From positions 1-6,802 of the forward strand of contig JAQVDG010000110.1 in assembly GCA_028698395.1 (NCBI GenBank): a stretch of 6,802 nt of DNA, written 5' to 3'. This document shows positions 1 to 5,373 of the stretch, one piece after another (the stretch's first letter is position 1; every line of letters starts with the position of its first letter). This DNA comes from Weeksellaceae bacterium (GTDB lineage Bacteria > Bacteroidota > Bacteroidia > Flavobacteriales > Weeksellaceae). A program made the position numbers and the translations under genes. A model generated the notes under the pieces. It saw only the letters and a list, made by a program, of their open reading frames with translations. It did no database searches and was not told the origin of the DNA.

Positions 1-2831
1 ATGGTATAAGTTCCGGCTACAACACTGCCCGGTATTTCCAAATTAAAGTCACTTCCGGTTTCGTTGTTTGCGGCTGTGGTTGGAGTTACCAAAGTAGAGT
101 TCCAATCATCATCTATTAACCAAATTGTAACCCTATCACCTGTTGTTCCTGCTGTGATGTGCCCTTGATAAGGTTTTAGAATATCCAACTCTATTGATTC
201 GGATTTTTTATCCAGGTACGAACCGTCACAACTTCCACCGGTTCTGCTGATTGAAGTTCCATTCTCACCACTTAAAGTAAATTCAGCTATATAATCATCT
301 GATGTACAACCGGAAGCATATACAGGTGTACATCCTTCACCAATAGTAAAGATAGCAGAAGTAGAATACCCCGTTTCTCCGGAATTACTACAACTTACAG
401 CATATCTTGCTTCAAAAACAGTCCCTTCAACTCCTGAAATATAATAACTTACACTATTAGCTGAAACACCGGTACTGGTCCAAGCTTCTTCATCAAAACG
501 ATATTCCCAATCATAAGACAAACCAATTTCTCCTTCAGAATAATCACTTGCTGTTAGCGTAACCAATTGCCCGGACGGTCCCGTTGCAGGAGTAGCTACT
601 GCTGTTCCACCCTCAGGTTCTCCCGAACATTGTGCCAAAGGAAGATCACTACACTCCAAATCGGCAAAAGTCTGGGCAGCTGCACCCATTTGACCACTCA
701 CTATGATACCATTATCATTGGATACTGTAAATTCAGCATGATTATCTTCATAAGACCCCCAATTACTGATTGAGAAAGTTACAGGACCCGGATGTTCAAT
801 GGTTTTTGTATCATTAAAGTTACTATTATAGGTTCCTCCGGATAAAAGTGTAACTCCACCGGCATCTTTCAATGTCCAAGTAGTTGCATCTCCCCAGCCG
901 GAATACCATACATGTACAGTCCAAGTACAAGTCTCAACTACCTCAAAAGTAGCCGTGGTGGAATAATCAAAACCACCTCCATTGGTACAGCTTACTTTTA
1001 ATCTCCAATCAACAGTGTCCCCTACGTTTGCAGGAGCCGTTGCATTATAGTCTGCATAAATACTGCTTGCAAGTCCTTCATCTACCCAAGCCCCTCCATT
1101 GGTACTGGATTGCCACTGGTATTCTAAATCAGCTGCAACTTCATAGCCGGAAGCTGAAACTGTATAACTTGAAGCAGAACCACCTTCAGTTGAACTCAAA
1201 GCAGCAGATCCTCCGTCCGGTGTTCCGGAACAACCCACCGGTTGTATAAAAGAAAATTTCACCTGCGGACGGTTAGTATTTGTTGTAGTTGTATTTGTAT
1301 TACATTGATTATCAGTGTCACTACGTACAGATCTTGAGCCAGATGGCATTGAATCTGCTCTTACCCCTCCGTAAGGCGAAGCATACGGATTATTTGAGGT
1401 ACAAATGTCAATGACTATATTATCGGTTCCGTTCCACACAAAATTTGCATCGAAAGAAAGCATATCAAAAGACCTCGCAGCCTGTACAGCAGGAGTATAA
1501 CTGAACGGATTTTTCACCGTTGTTAAGTCGCCCGAATTTATATGAGCTGAGGAATTTGCATTAGAAGTATGACCTATTTTTATCGTATAGTCTCCTAAAA
1601 TTCCCGGTGATTCGGAAACTGACCAACCTAATGCGGTCAAATGATTACCCGCTTGCATACCCATAGCACTAAGTTCAGCAGCGGTATAAACCACCTGATA
1701 GCGCATGTTTTTAAAATAGTCATCAACAGGGTCACTTCCGGTACCATTTGTATTCATTGCGCCGTCTCCAATAATTCCACAACCGCAAACTTCAAAAGTA
1801 GCCGTGGTTGAATAATCAAAACCACCGCCATTGGTACACGTTACTTTTAATCTCCATTCAACGGTATCCCCTATATTTCCGGGAGCTGTTGCGTTGTAAT
1901 CTGCATACGTATTGCTTGCAAGTCCTTCATTTAACCAGGCTCCTCCGTTTATGCTAGATTGCCATTGGTATTCTAAACCATCTGCAGCTTCATAACCGGA
2001 GGCTGAAACTGTATAGCTGGAATTAGGGCTGTTTTCAGTTAAACTCAAAGCAGCAGAACCTGCATCCGGTGTTCCAGAACAGTCTTCAAACGGAAATCCT
2101 ATTTGAATATTCGGACGGTTTGAATTGGCGCTATTGGCATTTCCTGCCGGTGGATTAGTATCCGTAGTCCAATAAGCATGTGCATTAGACTTAGTACTGT
2201 AACGAAAAGTAGCTCCATCGCTACCACCACCACCACCATAATTAACCTCAACTAAAACCAATAAATTATCAACTCCACTATAGTTAAATGTAGTGGTCAG
2301 GTTATAGGTATTCCACCCTGTCGCTGTATTGGTAATATTTGCATCATAAACTAAGGTAGCTCCCGCAATCTGATCTGCCCAAGTTCCGGCATCAGCTGCA
2401 TTTGCGAAAGAAGTCTTAGTCGTCTCCTTCAAATAGATTTTTGTAGGTTTTACCCTTGTTCCAATAGCACTTGCATCCCAAGCAACAGAGATAATAGTCC
2501 CATCTGTTCCTATTTCAGCAGCTGTATAAATAGCTGCAGATCTTTCATATCCCCATAAACTTCCTATAGGAAATCTCTGGAAAGAAGTTCCCGTACCAAT
2601 AGTAACCGGCCCTGAAGCCATAGTAGCCGTTTTCTGAGCAGAAACAGTATTCATTTGAGCAAATTGCCCGGTGAATACTTTCTGAGAAATCGAAGTAACT
2701 TCGATATGGGATCTGTTTGTTTCTTGCTGAATATCGGGCAGCCAAGGTACAGCATGCACCGAGACTCCTCCGACAAGAAACAGCAATGTTGCCACTAGCA
2801 ACGATTGCCAATAAAATAAATTGTTTCTCAT
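1..2831 (-). CDS. Large secreted modular adhesin-like protein, 3' end outside window
   Basis: Open for 943 codons from an ATG at 2831 with no stop, leaving the window still in frame. Residues 1-27 form a signal peptide (hydrophobic core LLVATLLFLVGG, likely cut after SVHA). Domains follow in order. Residues 73-246 are a beta-rich domain with YTAAE and a closing NRPNIQIGF. Residues 251-347 are an Ig-like domain (CSGTP start, YQWQSS core, second Cys near its end). Residues 352-530 are a second YTAAEL/NRPQVKFSF domain. Residues 534-630 are a near-copy of the first Ig-like domain. Residues 635-734 resemble the GDGW/'GDxTTWxLxDxxG' domains. Residues 735-833 are a diverged CSGEP Ig-like domain. From 834 on, the DDYIAEF and GDRVTIW motifs resemble the start of a GEVED-type domain. 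Such proteins are typical of flavobacterial cell-surface or type IX-secreted adhesins and enzymes. The sorting signal would be at the unseen C-terminus, so T9SS export is inference. A catalytic domain further on cannot be excluded. Confidence 0.88.
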   Translation of the reverse strand, partial: MRNNLFYWQSLLVATLLFLVGGVSVHAVPWLPDIQQETNRSHIEVTSISQKVFTGQFAQMNTVSAQKTATMASGPVTIGTGTSFQRFPIGSLWGYERSAAIYTAAEIGTDGTIISVAWDASAIGTRVKPTKIYLKETTKTSFANAADAGTWADQIAGATLVYDANITNTATGWNTYNLTTTFNYSGVDNLLVLVEVNYGGGGGSDGATFRYSTKSNAHAYWTTDTNPPAGNANSANSNRPNIQIGFPFEDCSGTPDAGSAALSLTENSPNSSYTVSASGYEAADGLEYQWQSSINGGAWLNEGLASNTYADYNATAPGNIGDTVEWRLKVTCTNGGGFDYSTTATFEVCGCGIIGDGAMNTNGTGSDPVDDYFKNMRYQVVYTAAELSAMGMQAGNHLTALGWSVSESPGILGDYTIKIGHTSNANSSAHINSGDLTTVKNPFSYTPAVQAARSFDMLSFDANFVWNGTDNIVIDICTSNNPYASPYGGVRADSMPSGSRSVRSDTDNQCNTNTTTTNTNRPQVKFSFIQPVGCSGTPDGGSAALSSTEGGSASSYTVSASGYEVAADLEYQWQSSTNGGAWVDEGLASSIYADYNATAPANVGDTVDWRLKVSCTNGGGFDYSTTATFEVVETCTWTVHVWYSGWGDATTWTLKDAGGVTLLSGGTYNSNFNDTKTIEHPGPVTFSISNWGSYEDNHAEFTVSNDNGIIVSGQMGAAAQTFADLECSDLPLAQCSGEPEGGTAVATPATGPSGQLVTLTASDYSEGEIGLSYDWEYRFDEEAWTSTGVSANSVSYYISGVEGTVFEARYAVSCSNSGETGYSTSAIFTIGEGCTPVYASGCTSDDYIAEFTLSGENGTSISRTGGSCDGSYLDKKSESIELDILKPYQGHITAGTTGDRVTIWLIDDDWNSTLVTPTTAANNETGSDFNLEIPGSVVAGTYT
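942..1232 (-). repeat. Ig-like domain repeat, copy 2 (97 codons)
   Basis: This is the second copy of the 291-bp repeat, residues 534-630, exactly 849 bp (283 codons) from the first. It is preceded by a second YTAAEL-type domain, so the duplicated unit is probably the pair of domains rather than the Ig-like domain alone. The YTAAEL partner has diverged much more than the Ig-like part. A third, much more diverged relative (CSGEPEGG start) lies at 333-629. Confidence 0.9.
1791..2081 (-). repeat. Ig-like domain repeat, copy 1 (97 codons)
   Basis: This is the first copy of a 291-bp in-frame direct repeat in the adhesin gene, residues 251-347. It runs from the Cys of CSGTPDAG to the TTATFE strand. 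Aligned by eye with the copy at 942-1232 it needs no gaps, and 79 of 97 residues are identical. The conserved elements are CSGTPD, SSYTVSASGYE, LEYQWQSS, ADYNATAP, GDTV, WRLKV and CTNGGGFDYSTTATFE. The pattern (Cys pair, central Trp, WRLKV strand) suits an immunoglobulin-like beta sandwich. Confidence 0.9.
2223..2237 (-). repeat. In-frame GGT x5 triplet microsatellite (Gly199-203)
   Basis: Five consecutive GGT codons (ACC on the plus strand) encode Gly199-Gly203, just after the VLVEVNY strand of the first beta domain. Use of one identical codon throughout makes it a pure triplet tract. Slippage would change loop length without shifting frame. Confidence 0.75.
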
Positions 2832-2860
2832 ACGTATTAAAATTTATGTTAATTAAAATT

Positions 2861-2901
2861 GAAAAAAGCATTTCATTTTTCTAATTCAGAAAACGAAATG
2901 C
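2861..2901 (-). terminator. Intrinsic terminator upstream of the adhesin gene
   Basis: On the minus strand a 7-bp stem GCATTTC/GAAATGC (2895-2901 with 2868-2874) is extended past a small internal bulge by 6 bp (TTTTCT with AGAAAA in plus-strand terms) and closed by a 5-nt loop. Six U residues follow directly (A tract 2862-2867). The stem starts 5 nt after the stop of the small ORF at 2907, and the U tract ends about 30 nt before the adhesin ATG. It either ends a small upstream transcript or acts as an attenuator in the adhesin leader. Confidence 0.7.
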
Positions 2902-2906
2902 CTCTT

Positions 2907-3098
2907 TTATTGTTCTATGTTTTTAAAATAATTTTCTGAGTTTAAACAGTCATACTTCGGTGTTTTTTTTTCCGTAAAAAGTTCTGTGTTTTGTCTTTTA
3001 TCACTAAAATTCAATAAAAGACAATACGAGGGTTTTTCTATTGAAAACCCTCTATTTTCGGGTATTACGCCCCTTATTAGATAGTTAATAGGTCTCAT
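2907..3098 (-). CDS. Possible 63-codon small ORF, doubtful
   Basis: The ATG is at 3098, about 12 nt downstream of the start site expected from the promoter at 3117-3148, and the TAA is at 2907, immediately before the terminator. This promoter-ORF-terminator arrangement is what a small gene would show. The predicted protein (MRPINYLIRG... to ...NYFKNIEQ) has no signal peptide, membrane segment or motif I recognise. Two perfect stem-loops and a run of nine A residues (2963-2971) lie inside the reading frame, which suits a structured RNA better than a protein. I give it as an alternative reading of the same transcript, not as an established gene. Confidence 0.2.
   Translation of the reverse strand: MRPINYLIRGVIPENRGFSIEKPSYCLLLNFSDKRQNTELFTEKKTPKYDCLNSENYFKNIEQ
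2991..3024 (-). repeat. Perfect 11-bp inverted repeat (stem-loop)
   Basis: TTGTCTTTTAT (2991-3001) and its exact reverse complement ATAAAAGACAA (3014-3024) flank a 12-nt loop. It is AT-rich, so only moderately stable. It lies three bases from the next hairpin, and neither is followed by a long U tract on the minus strand, so they look like RNA structure rather than terminators. Confidence 0.65.
3028..3052 (-). repeat. Perfect 9-bp inverted repeat (stem-loop)
   Basis: GAGGGTTTT (3028-3036) pairs exactly with AAAACCCTC (3044-3052) around a 7-nt loop. On the minus strand it would be the first strong hairpin, about 60 nt after the predicted start site. On the plus strand it is followed by TATTTTC, a weak T tract, but no plus-strand gene lies upstream that would need a terminator. 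Confidence 0.65.
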
Positions 3099-3116
3099 GT
3101 GTTTAATTTTTCTCTA

Positions 3117-3148
3117 CGAATATAATTAAATTTTATTGACACATCAAA
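3117..3148 (-). promoter_or_regulatory. Bacteroidota-type promoter, minus strand
   Basis: Read on the minus strand: TTTG (3145-3148), a 20-nt spacer, then TATATTCG (3117-3124). The Bacteroidota housekeeping consensus is TTTG, 19-21 nt, TAnnTTTG, so only one specified base differs. The expected start site is near 3110. It would drive the structured 2861-3110 region and, by readthrough of the terminator, the adhesin gene. I see no good promoter in the 30 nt between terminator and adhesin ATG. Confidence 0.55.
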
Positions 3149-3159
3149 ATATATGATGT
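3141..3159. promoter_or_regulatory. Operator-like dyad over the -33 box
   Basis: ACATCA (3141-3146) and TGATGT (3154-3159) form a perfect 6-bp inverted repeat with a 7-bp AT-only spacer. It covers the TTTG of the promoter at 3117-3148, where a bound dimeric regulator would block or modulate polymerase. No regulator gene is in the window to match with it. Confidence 0.4.
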
Positions 3160-3375
3160 TCTTTTTTAGATTTTGTGCAAATCTTTTAGAAAAAATAGAT
3201 TAAAAAATTATGATTTTTGAAGTAAAATGCTATATGAAATTCATCTTTTATCTGCCGTTTTTTACACTTTAAAATTCTGCAAATACCAACATTTATTCTC
3301 GTCATAAAAGAGTCAAAACCTATTTTTGATAATTAAAATCATCATTAAGCAGAAATTAGGGGTTAAAAAAACTTA
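3160..3375. other. AT-rich intergenic stretch after mltG
   Basis: No credible gene is visible on either strand. It contains one short dyad, AGATTT/AAATCT (3168-3184, 5-nt spacer). A run of T residues follows the mltG stop on the minus strand, but without a GC-containing stem before it, so no clear mltG terminator can be named. The rest is low-complexity AT-rich sequence. Confidence 0.6.
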
Positions 3376-4401
3376 TTATTTTTCTATTCCTCTGTTTTCC
3401 AACCAGATTCGGTATTTTTTTGCATTTTTCTGATGTTCGGCATAATTGCTTGTAAAACTATGGTAACCGGGGCGATCGGGATCGGCGCAAAAATAAATAT
3501 AAGTATGTTCTTCCGGATTCAAAACCGCATCAACAGCCGATAAATTCGGTAAACAAATCGGAGCCGGTGGCAAACCCGTTACTCTGTAAGTGTTATAGGC
3601 AGACGGAATAATAAGTTGGTCTTTCCGAACACGCTGAATCTTGTGACCAAAACCGTTTTGAAGTCGATAAGCATAAATCGAAGTAGGGTCGGCTTGTAGT
3701 TTCATGTTTTTTTTCAACCGATTTAAATAAACCTGTGCAACCTTGGGTTGTTCATCAATTTTTGAGGATTCCATTTGAACGATGGATGCTAAAGTAAATA
3801 CTTCGAGCAGAGAAAAGTTCATATCTTTTGCTTTCTGTTGCCGCTCTTCTGTCCAAACTTTATTAAATTCCGTTTCCATTCTTTCTACGAATTTATCGGC
3901 AGTCGTAGTCCAATAAAAATTATACGTATTGGGAATAAAATAAATTTTCACTGTTTCTTCCGTTAAATCAGTGTCTTTCTGTTTTGCCCAATTCAAAATG
4001 GATTCTACAATTTGTGCAGAATCTGCTTCAATTTTTTTGGAAACCGAACCGGCTAAATGATAAATCGTGGGTTCATTCCGAATCATCAAAGGCACTTGTT
4101 CCTGAGCTCCCGTCATCAATCGCTGCACCAAATCTTTATTGGTTTCTCCTTTTATCAGTTTGTATTTTCCGGGTTTTATATTTTGCGGATATTCCTTGGA
4201 AGTAGCATAAGACGAAAAACTTTTCGAGTCAATCAATTTATTGGAAAGTGAGTCCAAAACTTCTTGAAAATCGGCTTGAGAAGGAATATACACAAATCCA
4301 TCCTCCTTTACGTTGTGTTTGGAAGCTTGAAAAAAAGAACAATTTGTCAGCAAAAAAGCTGTTGAAAGTAAAAGTAACGTTCGTAAAAAATTGGAATTCA
4401 T
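3376..4401 (-). CDS. mltG: Endolytic murein transglycosylase MltG (YceG family)
   Basis: 341 residues, close to the 340 of the E. coli protein. MltG cleaves nascent peptidoglycan glycan strands in the envelope and so helps set their length. The family signature is clear: IPNTYNFYW at 157-164, TLASIVQMES at 203-212, VAQVYLNRL at 221-229, LQADPTSIY at 235-243, PSAYNTY at 266-272, TGLPPAPI at 275-282 and a C-terminal YHSFTSNYAEHQKN. Glu211 in ASIVQMES lines up with catalytic Glu218 of E. coli ASIIEKET; the Gln two residues earlier replaces a Glu not used for catalysis. The N-terminus differs from the usual membrane anchor: a short hydrophobic stretch ends in LLTNC (Cys21), which looks like a lipoprotein signal. 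The ATG lies 9 bp after the dapF stop, so the two genes are probably co-transcribed. Assignment is firm; lipidation is inference. Confidence 0.95.
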   Translation of the reverse strand: MNSNFLRTLLLLSTAFLLTNCSFFQASKHNVKEDGFVYIPSQADFQEVLDSLSNKLIDSKSFSSYATSKEYPQNIKPGKYKLIKGETNKDLVQRLMTGAQEQVPLMIRNEPTIYHLAGSVSKKIEADSAQIVESILNWAKQKDTDLTEETVKIYFIPNTYNFYWTTTADKFVERMETEFNKVWTEERQQKAKDMNFSLLEVFTLASIVQMESSKIDEQPKVAQVYLNRLKKNMKLQADPTSIYAYRLQNGFGHKIQRVRKDQLIIPSAYNTYRVTGLPPAPICLPNLSAVDAVLNPEEHTYIYFCADPDRPGYHSFTSNYAEHQKNAKKYRIWLENRGIEK

Positions 4402-4410
4402 TCTTGGATT

Positions 4411-5202
4411 TTAATCAAAAAGTTGGCTGTTAATTTCTCCGTCAAACACTTTTTCAGCTGGTCCGGTCAACCAAATATTTTCATATCTACCGGATTTATT
4501 TTTTTCAAACCGAACTTCCAAAGTTCCACCAAGAGCTTCGATTTTTACCCGATTTGAATTTATTTTTCCTGATTCAAATCCGGCAATGGCAGCGGCTGTA
4601 ACTCCTGTTCCACAAGCTAAAGTTTCGTCTTCTACCCCTCTTTCATAGGTTCGGATTTTAAGTGAATCCCTACCTAAGATTTCAACAAAATTCACATTGG
4701 TACCTTCATCAAAATACAGATTTCCATACCGGATTTGTGCGCCCCGAGCTTTTACATCAATTGCAGCTGTATTTTCTACGAATTCAATGTGATGAGGAGA
4801 GCCCGTATCCAGAAAAAAATGAGAAGGATAGGATTTTATTTCAGATAAGTCACTCATTTTCAATTCAATGCTTTCTTTGTTAATCAGAGCTTCGTGCCAC
4901 CCATCTATCGCTATAAACCGAGCTTTGTTTTGAATTAAATTTAAATGTTCTGCAAAACGAACTATGCACCTTCCACCGTTGCCGCACATACTTCCTTCTC
5001 TTCCGTCCGAATTAAAATAGACCATACGAAAATCAAATTCTGTATCGTTTTGTAAGAGTATCAAACCGTCTGCACCGATTCCAAAATGTCGGTTACATAT
5101 ATTTTCAATCTGATTTTCTGTCAGTTGAAAGTTTAAATTTCGGTCATCAATGAGAATAAAATCATTTCCTGCCCCTTGGTATTTTGAAAAAAACAGTTTC
5201 AA
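4411..5202 (-). CDS. dapF: Diaminopimelate epimerase DapF (TTG start)
   Basis: 263 residues, normal length for the family. DapF interconverts LL- and meso-diaminopimelate in the cytoplasm without a cofactor, supplying lysine and the cross-linking residue of Gram-negative peptidoglycan. Both catalytic cysteines are present: Cys73 in SMCGNGGRC and Cys197 in LACGTGVTAAA. The substrate-binding GAGNDF (10-15) and ERGVEDET (188-194 region) are intact, and the two-fold pseudo-repeat of the fold is complete. The start codon is TTG, not ATG: the in-frame stretch back to the TAA at 5224-5226 has no ATG, and TTG at 5202 gives the usual distance to the KYQG motif. No Shine-Dalgarno-like box precedes it. 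It is the first gene of an operon with mltG, transcribed away from the htrA-type gene. Confidence 0.96.
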   Translation of the reverse strand: MKLFFSKYQGAGNDFILIDDRNLNFQLTENQIENICNRHFGIGADGLILLQNDTEFDFRMVYFNSDGREGSMCGNGGRCIVRFAEHLNLIQNKARFIAIDGWHEALINKESIELKMSDLSEIKSYPSHFFLDTGSPHHIEFVENTAAIDVKARGAQIRYGNLYFDEGTNVNFVEILGRDSLKIRTYERGVEDETLACGTGVTAAAIAGFESGKINSNRVKIEALGGTLEVRFEKNKSGRYENIWLTGPAEKVFDGEINSQLFD

Positions 5203-5218
5203 TTGAAAAATTTTCAGA

Positions 5219-5226
5219 CAAATTTA
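5219..5226 (-). promoter_or_regulatory. Possible dapF -7 element
   Basis: TAAATTTG on the minus strand matches the Bacteroidota -7 consensus TAnnTTTG exactly. It would place the start site near 5212, leaving a leader of only about 10 nt before the dapF TTG. No convincing TTTG lies 19-21 nt upstream; the nearest one is 14 nt away. The call rests on the -7 box alone. Confidence 0.35.
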
Positions 5227-5241
5227 AGGATTTTTGAGTTC

Positions 5242-5270
5242 AAAGGAATCCGAATAGGCTCAATTCCTTT
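5242..5270. repeat. 8-bp inverted repeat between divergent genes
   Basis: AAAGGAAT (5242-5249) and ATTCCTTT (5263-5270) form a perfect dyad with a 13-nt spacer. It sits between the putative dapF and htrA-type promoters, about 40 bp upstream of the latter's -33 box. It could be a binding site shared by both directions or a chance hairpin; there is no T tract, so it is not a terminator. Confidence 0.4.
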
Positions 5271-5308
5271 AAAGTTCTGATAATTATTGTTAAATCATAG
5301 TTAAACCA

Positions 5309-5341
5309 CTTGCTTGGCTTTTAGCATTGGTATTAAATTTG
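5309..5341 (+). promoter_or_regulatory. Promoter of the HtrA-type protease gene
   Basis: CTTG (5309-5312), a 21-nt spacer, and TAAATTTG (5334-5341) fit the Bacteroidota promoter, with a perfect -7 box and one mismatch at -33. The start site would be near 5348, giving a leader of about 26 nt. The leader is A-rich with no Shine-Dalgarno-like box, as is common in this phylum. Confidence 0.6.
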
Positions 5342-5373
5342 AATCCTGAAAGCAAAAAAAATTAGAATACATT

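Larger units (their letters stand above)
2861..3110 (-). ncRNA. Candidate structured small RNA or 5' leader
   Basis: A transcript starting near 3110 from the promoter at 3117-3148 would fold in turn into the 3028-3052 hairpin, the 2991-3024 hairpin and the terminator stem at 2868-2901, giving about 250 nt. I see no match to tmRNA (no ALAA tag), RNase P, SRP RNA or a 6S closing stem. It could be an independent small RNA, the mRNA of the 63-codon ORF, or the regulated leader of the adhesin gene. The elements are visible in the sequence; transcription as one unit is inference. Confidence 0.35.

Noticed and set aside
567..1249. Plus-strand ORFs of 68 and 73 codons
   Set aside because: They are antisense to the conserved Ig-like and GDGW-like coding sequence; composition is that of a shadow frame.
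942..2081. Direct repeats as a mobile element or CRISPR-like array
   Set aside because: The repeats are in-frame, encode a complete beta-sandwich domain and have no transposase or inverted ends.
2545..2871. 108-codon minus-strand ORF starting at 2871
   Set aside because: It runs in another frame over the signal peptide and first domain of the adhesin gene and its start lies inside the terminator stem; the translation has no protein-like features.
2861..3110. Known structural RNA (tmRNA, RNase P, 6S, SRP)
   Set aside because: None of the hallmark sequences or pairings (ALAA tag, RNase P core, 6S closing stem, SRP tetraloop) could be found by eye.
3361..3378. T-rich run right after the mltG stop as a terminator
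   Set aside because: No stem with GC pairs precedes the T run on the minus strand.
3984..4883. Plus-strand ORFs opposite mltG and dapF
   Set aside because: All lie antisense to two genes with clear family motifs; no promoter or motif supports them.
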